In this document: positions 28,038 through 37,048 of the stretch, piece by piece | Layout of the letters: each line of letters opens with the position of its first letter | How positions within the stretch are numbered: position 1 is the first letter of the stretch | Source: a bacterium | Lineage (GTDB): Bacteria > Zhuqueibacterota > Zhuqueibacteria > Residuimicrobiales > Krinioviventaceae | DNA length: 64,000 nucleotides | Assembly: GCA_029561455.1 (NCBI GenBank) | Contig: JAKQIY010000013.1 | Location: 62,001-126,000 of the forward strand | Reading direction: 5' to 3' | Translations under genes and position numbers: made by a program | The notes under the pieces: generated by a model | Seen by the model: only the letters and a program-made list of their open reading frames with translations | Databases searched by the model: none | Told to the model about the DNA's origin: nothing

Positions 28038-29444
28038 CTAATAACCGTCTGCTTTGATCTCTTTTTCCGTTACTGAACCATATTTACTCACTTTATCACG
28101 CAGTTCGGAAGCTTTGCCGATGAGCACAAACTGTAAATTTTCTTTGGGGAAATATTTGGTAATGATCTCTTGCGATTTTTCTACAGTCAGTTTATCGACA
28201 TTCGCCTGAAAATCATTGATGAACGCTTCATCAAAATCGTATATGAACATGGAAGCCAATAATTCGGCCAGGCTGCCGGAGGTTTCATATTGTGGCGGGA
28301 ATTGGCCTTTAATATAATTCCGGGCGGAACTCAGGGTCGCTTCATCCACACCCTGGGTATGCAGGCGATTCAGTACTTCCAGCGCGACATCGAGAGCCTC
28401 AAAAGTTGTTTCATTTCCCGTATAACTGCTGATGGCAAACAAACCGGTGGTCTTATACGGCCGGAAAAAGCTTCTTGCGCCATAAGTTAGTCCTCTTTTG
28501 ACCCGCAATTCGTCGTTAAGCCAGGAGGTAAAACGGTCGCCCAGAATTGTGTTTATGACCTGAATTGCCACATAATCCGGATTGCTGCGTTTGATACCAT
28601 AACCGCCAATTAAAAATCGGGTTTCGGTAGCATCATCTTTATTTACCAGCAATACCCGGCTGCGGGTTAAAACCGGCATACGCACCTGCTGCGCCGGGAT
28701 CGGTTGGCTTTTCGCCGTCCAGTTATGGAACATTTTTTCGATTTTTTCTTTCATAGCTTTGCTGTCCAGGTCGCCAACCAGCACAAGCGCAGAGCCGGCA
28801 GGGGTATAGTGCTGATTATAGAAATTCTGTAAATCCTGCACCTGAATTGCCGTAACGCTGCTGTTGGTTCCTTCAGCCGGATTGCCATAAGCATTATCCG
28901 CATAAATAAATTTATCAAAATAACTGCGAATTACGCTTTGCGGGCGTTCCTTGGCTTGCTGTAGTTCCATCAGCATTCGGGTTTTTCTTTTATCAAATTC
29001 ATCGCGGTCAAAGACCGGCGCGGTGATGATTTCCTGCATGATCGGAAACACCGTATCCTGGTCTTTTGCAACAAATGAGAGGTCCAGTTGTGAGTATTCT
29101 TTGGCCGCAAACGTAGAAAAGGAAGCGCCTATGTAATCCAGGGTTTCTTCAATTTGTTTTTTAGAGTAATTTTTAGTGCCAAATAACAAACCATCGGCTG
29201 TAAGCGAGGCCAGGCCATACCTGTTACCGTCTTTAACGGCGCCGGCTGGAAATACACAAGTTGCGTATATTAATGGTACTTCATGCTGCTCCATCAGGTA
29301 CACGGTCAGGCCGTTTTTCATAACGAATTTGGTGTATTCCGGCAGTTTAAATGAGGATTGTGATTCCGCAGGTTGGGCGAATCCTGTCAAAAATAGTAAC
29401 ATGACAGGAAGCATAAACGCAATTACAAATACATTCTTTTTCAT
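28038..29444 (-). CDS. M16-family peptidase-like protein lacking the HxxEH site
   Basis: 468 residues with a signal peptide (to about 25). It has the two-lobed M16/insulinase fold: GLTVYLMEQHEVPLIYA, F-AGAVKDGNRYGLA, and a second half with a YGIKRSNPDYVA-type block and RGLTYGARSFFRPY. At the place of the zinc motif it reads GLASLTADGLLFGT, so both His and the Glu are missing. In two-subunit M16 enzymes such a subunit is the non-catalytic partner, which holds substrate with its R--Y type pocket. Its ATG follows the stop of the catalytic subunit without a gap, so the two are made together. Confidence 0.9.
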   Translation of the reverse strand: MKKNVFVIAFMLPVMLLFLTGFAQPAESQSSFKLPEYTKFVMKNGLTVYLMEQHEVPLIYATCVFPAGAVKDGNRYGLASLTADGLLFGTKNYSKKQIEETLDYIGASFSTFAAKEYSQLDLSFVAKDQDTVFPIMQEIITAPVFDRDEFDKRKTRMLMELQQAKERPQSVIRSYFDKFIYADNAYGNPAEGTNSSVTAIQVQDLQNFYNQHYTPAGSALVLVGDLDSKAMKEKIEKMFHNWTAKSQPIPAQQVRMPVLTRSRVLLVNKDDATETRFLIGGYGIKRSNPDYVAIQVINTILGDRFTSWLNDELRVKRGLTYGARSFFRPYKTTGLFAISSYTGNETTFEALDVALEVLNRLHTQGVDEATLSSARNYIKGQFPPQYETSGSLAELLASMFIYDFDEAFINDFQANVDKLTVEKSQEIITKYFPKENLQFVLIGKASELRDKVSKYGSVTEKEIKADGY

Positions 29445-30761
29445 TTATTCCTCCTCGCCTGGTTTTAAAAATCCCACCGTGCGATTATCCTTGCGCAGGT
29501 ATTTCCCGGCTACTCTTTGAATATCCGCCACAGTTATTTTATTATATTCTTCCGGGGCATTGAACAAAAATTTATAGTCTTTAAAATATAATTCATACGT
29601 ACCTATGGTATTGGACATGCCGTCGATAGTTTCCATTTGATGATAAAAGTCCACCAGTTTGCGGTTTTTTACTTTTTGTAATTCCTTTTCCGCAATTCCG
29701 TTTTTGATTATCTTATCAATAACCGTATAAACAGTGTGTTCAAGCGAGTCCTCGTGAACGTCCTGGTTGCATATTGCGTATATAAATAAAAGTCCGGGAT
29801 CAATTGACATGGAATAAGATGTTTCCACGGCAACCGCCAGTTGCAGGCTGTCCACTAGCGCGCTGTACAGCCGGGAACTGTTGCCTTCACCCAGTATTGA
29901 GTTTAACAAGTCCATTGCATAGTAATCCGGGTGACTGGTTTCCGGGGTATGCCAGGCTATCATGATATTGGGCGATGTCACATCCTTTTTCACCCACAAT
30001 CTTTTTTCGCCCAGTTGTTCGGGTTCCACTGTGTGTATCGGTCTGGGAGCAGGACGGGCCGGTATAGCGGCAAAGTAGTCTTGCGCCATTTTTTTGATCT
30101 GCTGGGTATTCAAATCACCCGACATAACTACTACAACGTTATTAGGTGCATAATAGGTGTTGAAATAATTTTGCAGATCCTGTTTTTGCCAGTTTTTAAT
30201 ATCCGATTCATAGCCAATGACCGACCAGCGATACGGGTGCGCCATAAACGCTACAGATATGACCTGTTCATTCAGGTTAACCCAGTTGCTGTTATTTAAA
30301 TAAGTCGTTCTTTCGGAAAGTATTACGCCGCGTTCGCTTTCTACCATCGAATCGGCCAGGGCCAGGTTGCCGATTCGATCGGCTTCCAGGTCGAAAATTA
30401 CCGGCATGGCGCTGGTTGGGAAGAAATCGGTGTATACTGTCATATCTTCCGATGTATAGGCATTATTGGAACCGCCATTGGCTTCCATTACCCGGTCAAA
30501 TTGTTTCGGGCCATATTTTTTTGCGCCGTTAAACATCATGTGCTCAAAAAAATGCGAAAGTCCGGTTATACCCGGCACCTCGTTACGCGAACCTACCCGA
30601 TAGAAAAAATACATATTTGCATTCGGGATGGAATGGTCTTCCAGGATGAGGAATTTCATTCCATTATCCAGCGTAAAGGTTTGAATATCCTCCGCTTTGG
30701 TCATAGCCATGAGGGAAGAGGCGCACAGAAGCAGCAAGAGTAAGGATTTTAACTTGGTCAT
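29445..30761 (-). CDS. M16-family zinc metallopeptidase, catalytic subunit
   Basis: 438 residues with a signal peptide (1-19). The inverted zinc motif HFFEH is present in GITGLSHFFEHMMFNGA (about residue 84), with the distal Glu in SERGVILSERTTY. The second lobe carries the RLYSALVDSLQLA-type block. It is probably a periplasmic peptidase that works with the inactive partner encoded directly downstream (TAA-ATG junction, its GAGGA inside this gene's end). Such pairs degrade peptides in the envelope; the substrate is unknown. GGAGG precedes ATG 30761. Confidence 0.92.
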   Translation of the reverse strand: MTKLKSLLLLLLCASSLMAMTKAEDIQTFTLDNGMKFLILEDHSIPNANMYFFYRVGSRNEVPGITGLSHFFEHMMFNGAKKYGPKQFDRVMEANGGSNNAYTSEDMTVYTDFFPTSAMPVIFDLEADRIGNLALADSMVESERGVILSERTTYLNNSNWVNLNEQVISVAFMAHPYRWSVIGYESDIKNWQKQDLQNYFNTYYAPNNVVVVMSGDLNTQQIKKMAQDYFAAIPARPAPRPIHTVEPEQLGEKRLWVKKDVTSPNIMIAWHTPETSHPDYYAMDLLNSILGEGNSSRLYSALVDSLQLAVAVETSYSMSIDPGLLFIYAICNQDVHEDSLEHTVYTVIDKIIKNGIAEKELQKVKNRKLVDFYHQMETIDGMSNTIGTYELYFKDYKFLFNAPEEYNKITVADIQRVAGKYLRKDNRTVGFLKPGEEE

Positions 30762-30943
30762 ACTATCCTCCGTTTATGTAAAGAGCAAATCTACCGGATG
30801 GATTATACCAGTAGATTGACACAATTAGCCTGGTTTTATGGTGTGGAGCATAAGATTATATTCTAATAATCGTAAATACATCAAAAGTTATACGTAAGGT
30901 TGGAGAAAAAGTTTTCCCGAAAACACTTTTAATAATAAAAAAA

Positions 30944-31036
30944 CAGAGCTCACCTTGCAGACATCAAGTTTATAAAAAACATTAATATAAGCAAAATAAA
31001 TCATATTAATTTTTTTATATACTCTGGTGAGCTCTG
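30944..31036 (-). terminator. Long-armed terminator with a palindromic AT-rich insert
   Basis: Outer arms CAGAGCTCACC (30944-30954) and GGTGAGCTCTG (31026-31036) are perfect 11-bp complements. On the minus strand the last arm is followed by seven T. The 71 bases between them hold a second dyad (TATAAAAAA and ATTAATAT at 30971-30988 against 31003-31019). It starts 8 bases past the GH106-like stop and probably ends that transcript. Confidence 0.7.
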
Positions 31037-31043
31037 ATAAAAA

Positions 31044-34000
31044 TTATTTTATTGCCAACAATTGGAAATCATTCAGCAATCCATACGCCAATAGATCATA
31101 ATCTGCACCCTGCGGCTGTATATCCGGAGCATATTTAAAGCTCCAGGGCGTTACTATACCACGGTTGCGGACATTGTGATGCGGACCAAGCAGGTTTTTC
31201 AACGTGCCATAAACAACCACCGTTACTTGATTCTCGCCATCCTTTACCAGGCTGCTAATATCGACAGTATAAGGCTGCCAGCCGATAATTCCTGCATCGG
31301 CGCCGTTAACCTGCACACTGGCCACGCTGCCTACCCATTTGTTCAGGTTAACTGTGTACTTGAAGCCGGAACTGAGGGAGAAGGTTTTACTATAAGCGAC
31401 GCCATCCGCGTAGAACGGCAGACCTTGCTCTTTCCAGCTTCCAAAGTTGAGCGTTTCCGGTTTGACCAGCTTCCAGCCGTGTTGAGTGGATTGCAGACCG
31501 AACTCGCCCAGCAAATAGACCGGTTCCAGTTCCGCATGAATGGACATGGGTTTACAGGAGACAGTAATTGTATTTACTCCCGGTTTTACCAAGCCGGACA
31601 GATCGTAAACGCCAAAGGAGCGATCCAGCGCCCATTCATTTGGCAGCGGCTGTAAAGGTTGATCATTTATAGCAACTTTAAATAATCCGGGCCGTTCCAC
31701 TACCGCACGCAGGCCTTCGGGGTGGAATGATCCATCTACCACAAACGGGAACACTGCCTCAAAACCGGTATCGGCGGCAAAGGTGTCTTTATCCAGCAAT
31801 TCGGTTTTGTATTGTGAGGAGGAGACCCAGGGATTATCAGGTAATCCATGCTGCTGAAAGATTTTAAACGAGGCGGTATAGAAATAAATATTTTCATATA
31901 CCTGTCCGCCAGTTTTGAGCGTACAATAATCCAGGGTCAGGGCATTGGGTTTAAGGCGTTTTATTGTTATCCCTCCGACGTTGGCTACCTGGGATGCTGT
32001 GGTAACCGGCGCCGGAATTGCTTCAAGTGTACCGGTATTACTAACCGCCAGCAGCAGACTGTTGGCAGGAGGGAGGCTGTAACTGATAGTCAAAAGATCA
32101 CCGTTTTGTTGCGCCGGATAGGGTTTAATTACGCCGGTCAAGGCATCCAGTTCCTGGACATTGGCGCCTTTGATCTGGAATTTACCGATGCATGCCTTTT
32201 CCAGGCTGGAATTGACGAGGAATAATAATTGCCCGTCGGCAAATACCCGGCGTTGATGAAATAAGTATCCGTTGCATTTTTCCGGTTGGTCGAAGGCAAT
32301 ATCCGGCTCTGCAAGCAGGGCGCGGGCATCCTTGTTTAAAGTGTCAAATTCCTGCCAGCGTGAGGCATAATATGATTTTCCTAGCTCAATATAATCGTTT
32401 GATTTTTGCCCATCAATATACCCGGCCGGGCGTTCAAAACTCAGGATCTTGCCGCCCTGATCAAGAAATTTTTGGCACAAGCTAAAAGTTTTGGTGTCGA
32501 TATTATCCATTCCCGGAGGAAATACAACAATATCATAAGCTCTTTGACCAACGAGCCATTTTCCGTCCTTCACTTTGCCACGCGTTTGTATGATGTTTTC
32601 ACAACCCAGATCGTATTCGATCTGGTATTTTTCCAGGGTGTTGATAAAATCACGGAAAGAATTACCAATTTCCCGGAACCGTTTATGTGATGTCGATGGT
32701 GAATAATACATCCAGGCCGAGGTTGTCGGTTCCAGCACCAGTATCCGGTTAACCTGTTGCCCGGATGAAAGCGCCAGCGACAATCTTGCGTAATAATCTG
32801 CCAGGGATTTATAAGAGTCCCACCAGGGTGCATGATAAGAGAAAGATTGTGGAAAATCGTGTTTACGGTCGCCCATTAAAGTCATATAAGAGAGGTGCTG
32901 GTTCATAAAATTAACGCCGAGCACATATTCCCAGTCCCCCAGGCGTTTCATATCTTCAAAGCTCAGTTCCCAGCCGGCCGCGCCATAGGTTTCGCTGAGC
33001 GCGCGGTGACGGTCAAGTTGATTGACGACGCTGCTCAGTTCTTTAACTATTCTGGTATTGCCAAACTGGTCACCCTGGTCGCTATATGTATTAAACAATG
33101 CATCGATAGCTGGCTGCTGGTGCCAGGCATACATGGCCATATTATCGCTGCCCTCTTGAGGACTGGGCCAACCGTGTTCCCAGTAATGCCCGGTCCAGTC
33201 CAGGTCATGCGCTTGTGTATATTTGTACCAGGGTTTGCTCCAGCGGTTGATGAACAATTCCAGCAGGGTGGCATAATAATTATGCCGGACATGGCGCCAG
33301 TCGCCGGTTTCCTCGAACAGGGAAGGGAGGTTGGTTTTTAAATCGTACCCCCAGCGTTCCCGGAAGCGTTCGAACAGGTCGGGCGTCCAGCGCATGCAAT
33401 TCTCACCTCCGGGGGTACTGATATTGGGCTCGTCGGTGAACACGCCGCGCACTGTTTTGCCGAATTCCGCGCCGACGCTTTTTTCATAGCCGCTCATGGT
33501 GATATCTATGAACTTTTCGGTCACGCCGGGATAGATCAAATCTACATAAGAATACCCGGCATACCATTTGGTTTTTTCATAAAAGGTCAGTTTAAACAAG
33601 TAATAATCGCCCTGGCCCGTTTCAGAAGCCGGGTCGGTTATGGTAACATAGCTATCGCCTGCTTTCTTTAATATAACGGCATATTGTGCAGCTGAATCGG
33701 CCGGGATATGATTAGCTTTTTCTAATAACAATCCCTGGCCTTTATTCCACGATTCCGGCATTTGCGCCGGTACATGGCCGCCGGCAAAACCGCTGGGGAA
33801 TGAATTCTCGTCATAAATCCAGACATGCATGCCCAACTCTTGGGCTTTGGCTACTGCATATTGGATCAGGTCAAACCATTCATCGGACAGGTATTCGGTG
33901 ATCAATCCATAACGCGGGTGAATAAAAACCCCGCCAATGCCTTTACTTTTAAAATCTTCAAGCTGCAAATCAATTTCTTTTTTCGATACTTTGTCGTGCC

Positions 34001-34172
34001 ATACCCAGAACGGAGCGGTGCGATATTCCATGGGAGGATTGGTAAACAGAGCTTTTACCTCCGCCAGTGAGGTAAAACGGCCGGTTTGGCCGGATACAAC
34101 TTGTTTTTGACAGCCATGAAAAACGACAGCAAATCCAAAAACCAGAATTGATACTAGTATTCTTTTATTCAT
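31044..34172 (-). CDS. GH106-like glycoside hydrolase lipoprotein (alpha-L-rhamnosidase family)
   Basis: 1042 residues. A lipobox (VFHGC, Cys21) marks it as a lipoprotein. The N-terminal barrel opens with MEYRTAPFWVWHDKVSKKEI, GIGGVFIHPRYGL and WIYDENSFPSGFAGG, which is the GH106/rhamnosidase-like signature. The middle holds FTDEPNIS and acidic residues suited to acid-base catalysis, and the C-terminal half is made of beta-sandwich modules (NEWALDRSFGVYDLSGLVKPG, KYTVNLNKWVGSVASVQVNG). It likely removes alpha-L-rhamnose or a related sugar from plant or algal glycans at the cell surface. It lies 26 bases downstream of lspA, the enzyme that would mature it. Confidence 0.82.
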   Translation of the reverse strand: MNKRILVSILVFGFAVVFHGCQKQVVSGQTGRFTSLAEVKALFTNPPMEYRTAPFWVWHDKVSKKEIDLQLEDFKSKGIGGVFIHPRYGLITEYLSDEWFDLIQYAVAKAQELGMHVWIYDENSFPSGFAGGHVPAQMPESWNKGQGLLLEKANHIPADSAAQYAVILKKAGDSYVTITDPASETGQGDYYLFKLTFYEKTKWYAGYSYVDLIYPGVTEKFIDITMSGYEKSVGAEFGKTVRGVFTDEPNISTPGGENCMRWTPDLFERFRERWGYDLKTNLPSLFEETGDWRHVRHNYYATLLELFINRWSKPWYKYTQAHDLDWTGHYWEHGWPSPQEGSDNMAMYAWHQQPAIDALFNTYSDQGDQFGNTRIVKELSSVVNQLDRHRALSETYGAAGWELSFEDMKRLGDWEYVLGVNFMNQHLSYMTLMGDRKHDFPQSFSYHAPWWDSYKSLADYYARLSLALSSGQQVNRILVLEPTTSAWMYYSPSTSHKRFREIGNSFRDFINTLEKYQIEYDLGCENIIQTRGKVKDGKWLVGQRAYDIVVFPPGMDNIDTKTFSLCQKFLDQGGKILSFERPAGYIDGQKSNDYIELGKSYYASRWQEFDTLNKDARALLAEPDIAFDQPEKCNGYLFHQRRVFADGQLLFLVNSSLEKACIGKFQIKGANVQELDALTGVIKPYPAQQNGDLLTISYSLPPANSLLLAVSNTGTLEAIPAPVTTASQVANVGGITIKRLKPNALTLDYCTLKTGGQVYENIYFYTASFKIFQQHGLPDNPWVSSSQYKTELLDKDTFAADTGFEAVFPFVVDGSFHPEGLRAVVERPGLFKVAINDQPLQPLPNEWALDRSFGVYDLSGLVKPGVNTITVSCKPMSIHAELEPVYLLGEFGLQSTQHGWKLVKPETLNFGSWKEQGLPFYADGVAYSKTFSLSSGFKYTVNLNKWVGSVASVQVNGADAGIIGWQPYTVDISSLVKDGENQVTVVVYGTLKNLLGPHHNVRNRGIVTPWSFKYAPDIQPQGADYDLLAYGLLNDFQLLAIK

Positions 34173-34198
34173 TTTCTGTCCTTAATTATTTACAGGTG

Positions 34199-34699
34199 TC
34201 AGGAATTATGGGGTGTTTTTTTATTTTCATATTTTAATAAAGTAATGATCAGCAGCCCGGCGCCGATGACGATATAAACATCGGCAATGTTGTAAATATA
34301 CCAGCGCAGGTTACCGATACCCATATCGATAAAATCAACCACCGCGCCGTGGTAAAACCGGTCGAATGTATTGCCGATAAAACCACTAAAAATGAATAGG
34401 AATGCAATTCTGGCCAGGTTTTGACCTTTATCCTGAAAATAGAGCGGTATTTTTGTAAAAACCCAAACGACAAACGAGATAATGACCAGTTTGCCGATAA
34501 TAATGAGCCAGGCGGGTGTAGCGCCGACCGATATGCCAAAAACAATGCCATCGTTAAACACCAAATGCAGTTTAAGATAATTGCCCAACACATTCACCGG
34601 TACCCCCGGTTCCAGGTTGGCCAGAACCAGAAATTTGCTGATAATATCCAAAGCTGCAGCGCCGATAACAAAAATCGAAAACCAGATAATTTTTTTCAT
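34199..34699 (-). CDS. lspA: Lipoprotein signal peptidase (signal peptidase II)
   Basis: 166 residues with four membrane helices. LspA cleaves the signal peptide of diacylated prolipoproteins just before the lipobox Cys. Family blocks: ALDIISKFLV at the start, FNDGIVFG, GFIGNTFDRFYHGAVVDFID and NIADVYIVIG, with the catalytic Asp pair in the last two. Length is normal. It precedes the GH106-like lipoprotein gene by 26 bases on the same strand and may share its transcript. It acts on the many lipoproteins in this window. Confidence 0.96.
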   Translation of the reverse strand: MKKIIWFSIFVIGAAALDIISKFLVLANLEPGVPVNVLGNYLKLHLVFNDGIVFGISVGATPAWLIIIGKLVIISFVVWVFTKIPLYFQDKGQNLARIAFLFIFSGFIGNTFDRFYHGAVVDFIDMGIGNLRWYIYNIADVYIVIGAGLLIITLLKYENKKTPHNS

Positions 34700-34895
34700 G
34701 CGGACTATCCAATACTTTGTGAGGGAGTTGTACTATGAGTTAATACATTAATGTAAACGTTTAAGTAACAATATTCAATAGAAATAAATTGAAATACAGT
34801 CATTAAATGAATTATTTGCAGGAATTGTATTATTGGGAAGAATTAAATTCATCGGACCGGTAATTGTGAACCGGCCCGGTGCAGTAATTAAAATG

Positions 34896-36887
34896 TTAAT
34901 TGACCAATATCAGTTTTTTCTGCATGATGGTGTTGTTGATTTTTAACTTGTAAAAGTAGACCCCGCTGGGCAGCTTGTTCCCCGATTCATCCCTGCCGTC
35001 CCACGGTATTTCATAGTAACCGACGGTTAAAAACGAGTTGAACAGTGTTTTTACCAGTTGACCTTTAATATTGTATATTGACAACTGTACCGTTTCATTT
35101 TTGTCAATACAGAAAGGGATTGTCGTGTTGGGATTAAAGGGGTTTGGGTAATTTTGCATTAACTCCGTTTTATCAGGTATTTGAGAATTTGTTTTCTGAA
35201 TATTATCAATAAAATCAAAATTTGTATAATTGTCAAAAAAATCTATACCTAACAAATCCGGGTGCGAAGCCAGCCCGAATACCATAGTCGAATAATCAAG
35301 TCCCTGGATATAAGGCGCTTTAAGAGTTGGGGAAGCGTAACTAAAACGCCATAACACATTGGTTTTCACCTGGTCAGGTAATTCATAGCGTCCCAATGGT
35401 GCATCCCATAATTGCACCAGATCACAATAACAATTTTTATCCAGTGGAATAAAACCCGCTATGATATGGGGAGAACAAATATTGTTAGGATTATTATTTA
35501 TACTATTTGGACTGTAACCACCCCCCGGATCCTCGCCCGCCCCAAGTCCCCATACATAGTCCGGTGCATCCGTATTATTCCGCCACCATAATTTATCGGC
35601 TTGCATGGCATTATTTAAATAATTGAGATAACTTTGATTTGTTCTAAAATAATGACACAAATAATATGCAAACTGGATGGTAAAGTCGGATAAAAATGAA
35701 CCTGGATTGTCTGTTAATAATGAATAAGGGCCAAAAGTACTTTTGGGCAGCCTTGATATGACGCCATACGAATTATTCCAGGAGGTGACAGCGCGTTCAT
35801 TATTTCTTATAGCATTTTTTGCCAGCCAGGCAACGATCATGTATTCATTAAATGGTTTTGTTATTTCCTGGCCTTGCCCATCTTCAGTAAATGTCATATA
35901 AATATCACCATTGGCAGGATTGGCAATGCAGGAATTCCAGTCTACATTTGTGTATAAACAATTGGCAAGATGGTTAATTGTTTCATTGCCGGCAAAATAT
36001 TTGGCGCAAAACAGCGCACCGGTGACCAATATGCCGGTATCGATACTCGAATATTCACTATCCCAGGCCCTGCTGCCGTTATTCATATTAATAAAATGTC
36101 TGAATATTCCATTGTTAACATTTCTTGCCGGATCAAATCCCTGTTCTGTTTTCAACCCGCTCATCGCCTCTAGTGTCTCCAAAACCATGGCTTCAGCATT
36201 ATTGATATAGCCCAACTGGTCGGCAATGCACAGGGAAATCAAACCCATACCGATGGAGGCAATTGAACATACATTTATTGGTCCATTACTAAATTCAATT
36301 TTATCCGAAAATGCTCCTGGAGTATTGCGTAACATGCTAAATACTTTAATGCTGTTTTGTAATAACGGTTCCAACATGTCCTGTGGACATTCTTCCTGGG
36401 GAATTAACTCCAGCCAATCAGTGCTGGTAAAGGTATCCCAGTTACCGGTATTAGCTGGCGTGAATTCAGTTTTTTTATCTTCCTGAATAAAAATTTCAAT
36501 AGGAACAGTGGCAGGTGTATTCTTTGAATACTGAATTTTAATATATAATGGCCCATAAGCTGGAATTCCATTGTCTGTATACCAAACTTCACCTGCTTTT
36601 ATCAAGTAATCTGGTATTGCTTCACAACCGAATTGGCCCCAGACATAGCCGTCATTGGCATGAGTCCGGTTAATTTTACTTCCTACGCTGCTTCCTGTCG
36701 GATTTTCACATGCTGCATTAAAAAAGATGTCGGCGTCATTCGGTGATGTGGCAAGCCAAAAGTGATCCAGATCGGCAACGCCATATTGCTGACCGGCGGT
36801 CATAAATTTGAGTTCATTCTGCGCATTACTATCAAGAATAAACATGAAAATTATGACAAAAACCATGTTAATACATAATTTGTTCAC
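34896..36887 (-). CDS. Secreted GH144/glucoamylase-like enzyme with sorting tail
   Basis: 663 residues from GTG 36887, which sits 5 bases after GGAGG; a TTG further upstream overlaps that site. A signal peptide (to about 22) and a beta-rich N-terminal region precede the helical domain with FRHFINMNNGSRAWDSEYSS followed by IDTGILVTGALFCAKYF. This is the signature of the glucoamylase-like family that includes GH144 endo-beta-1,2-glucanases. Trp/Asp-rich segments (KLWWRNNTDAPDYVWGLGAG) fit a sugar cleft. The last 85 residues are the sorting/FlgD-like tail (LMQNYPNPFNPNTTIPF, SIYNIKGQLVKTLF, KKLILVN), so it is exported across the outer membrane. Confidence 0.8.
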   Translation of the reverse strand: MNKLCINMVFVIIFMFILDSNAQNELKFMTAGQQYGVADLDHFWLATSPNDADIFFNAACENPTGSSVGSKINRTHANDGYVWGQFGCEAIPDYLIKAGEVWYTDNGIPAYGPLYIKIQYSKNTPATVPIEIFIQEDKKTEFTPANTGNWDTFTSTDWLELIPQEECPQDMLEPLLQNSIKVFSMLRNTPGAFSDKIEFSNGPINVCSIASIGMGLISLCIADQLGYINNAEAMVLETLEAMSGLKTEQGFDPARNVNNGIFRHFINMNNGSRAWDSEYSSIDTGILVTGALFCAKYFAGNETINHLANCLYTNVDWNSCIANPANGDIYMTFTEDGQGQEITKPFNEYMIVAWLAKNAIRNNERAVTSWNNSYGVISRLPKSTFGPYSLLTDNPGSFLSDFTIQFAYYLCHYFRTNQSYLNYLNNAMQADKLWWRNNTDAPDYVWGLGAGEDPGGGYSPNSINNNPNNICSPHIIAGFIPLDKNCYCDLVQLWDAPLGRYELPDQVKTNVLWRFSYASPTLKAPYIQGLDYSTMVFGLASHPDLLGIDFFDNYTNFDFIDNIQKTNSQIPDKTELMQNYPNPFNPNTTIPFCIDKNETVQLSIYNIKGQLVKTLFNSFLTVGYYEIPWDGRDESGNKLPSGVYFYKLKINNTIMQKKLILVN

Positions 36888-36988
36888 AAACCCCTCCAAA
36901 AATTAGTAAATATTTAAAAACCCTGAGTTCAGAGATATAATAAGTGATTTTTTTATTATTTGCAACTATGATTTTGTAAAAAATAAAA

Positions 36989-37019
36989 AAATCCGGTATC
37001 TTTTGCGAATACCGGATTT
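36989..37019 (-). terminator. Intrinsic terminator of the methyltransferase/ATP-grasp gene
   Basis: AAATCCGGTAT (36989-36999) and ATACCGGATTT (37009-37019) form an 11-bp stem with a 9-base loop, followed on the minus strand by a T-rich run. It lies 30 bases past the stop. Confidence 0.9.
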
Positions 37020-37048
37020 AAAAGTAGGGAAAATAGGTGTATCTTATA

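Noticed and set aside
34857-34874. CCGGT/ACCGG hairpin after the GH144-like gene
   Set aside because: The stem is only 5 bp and has no T run, so it is not a supported terminator.
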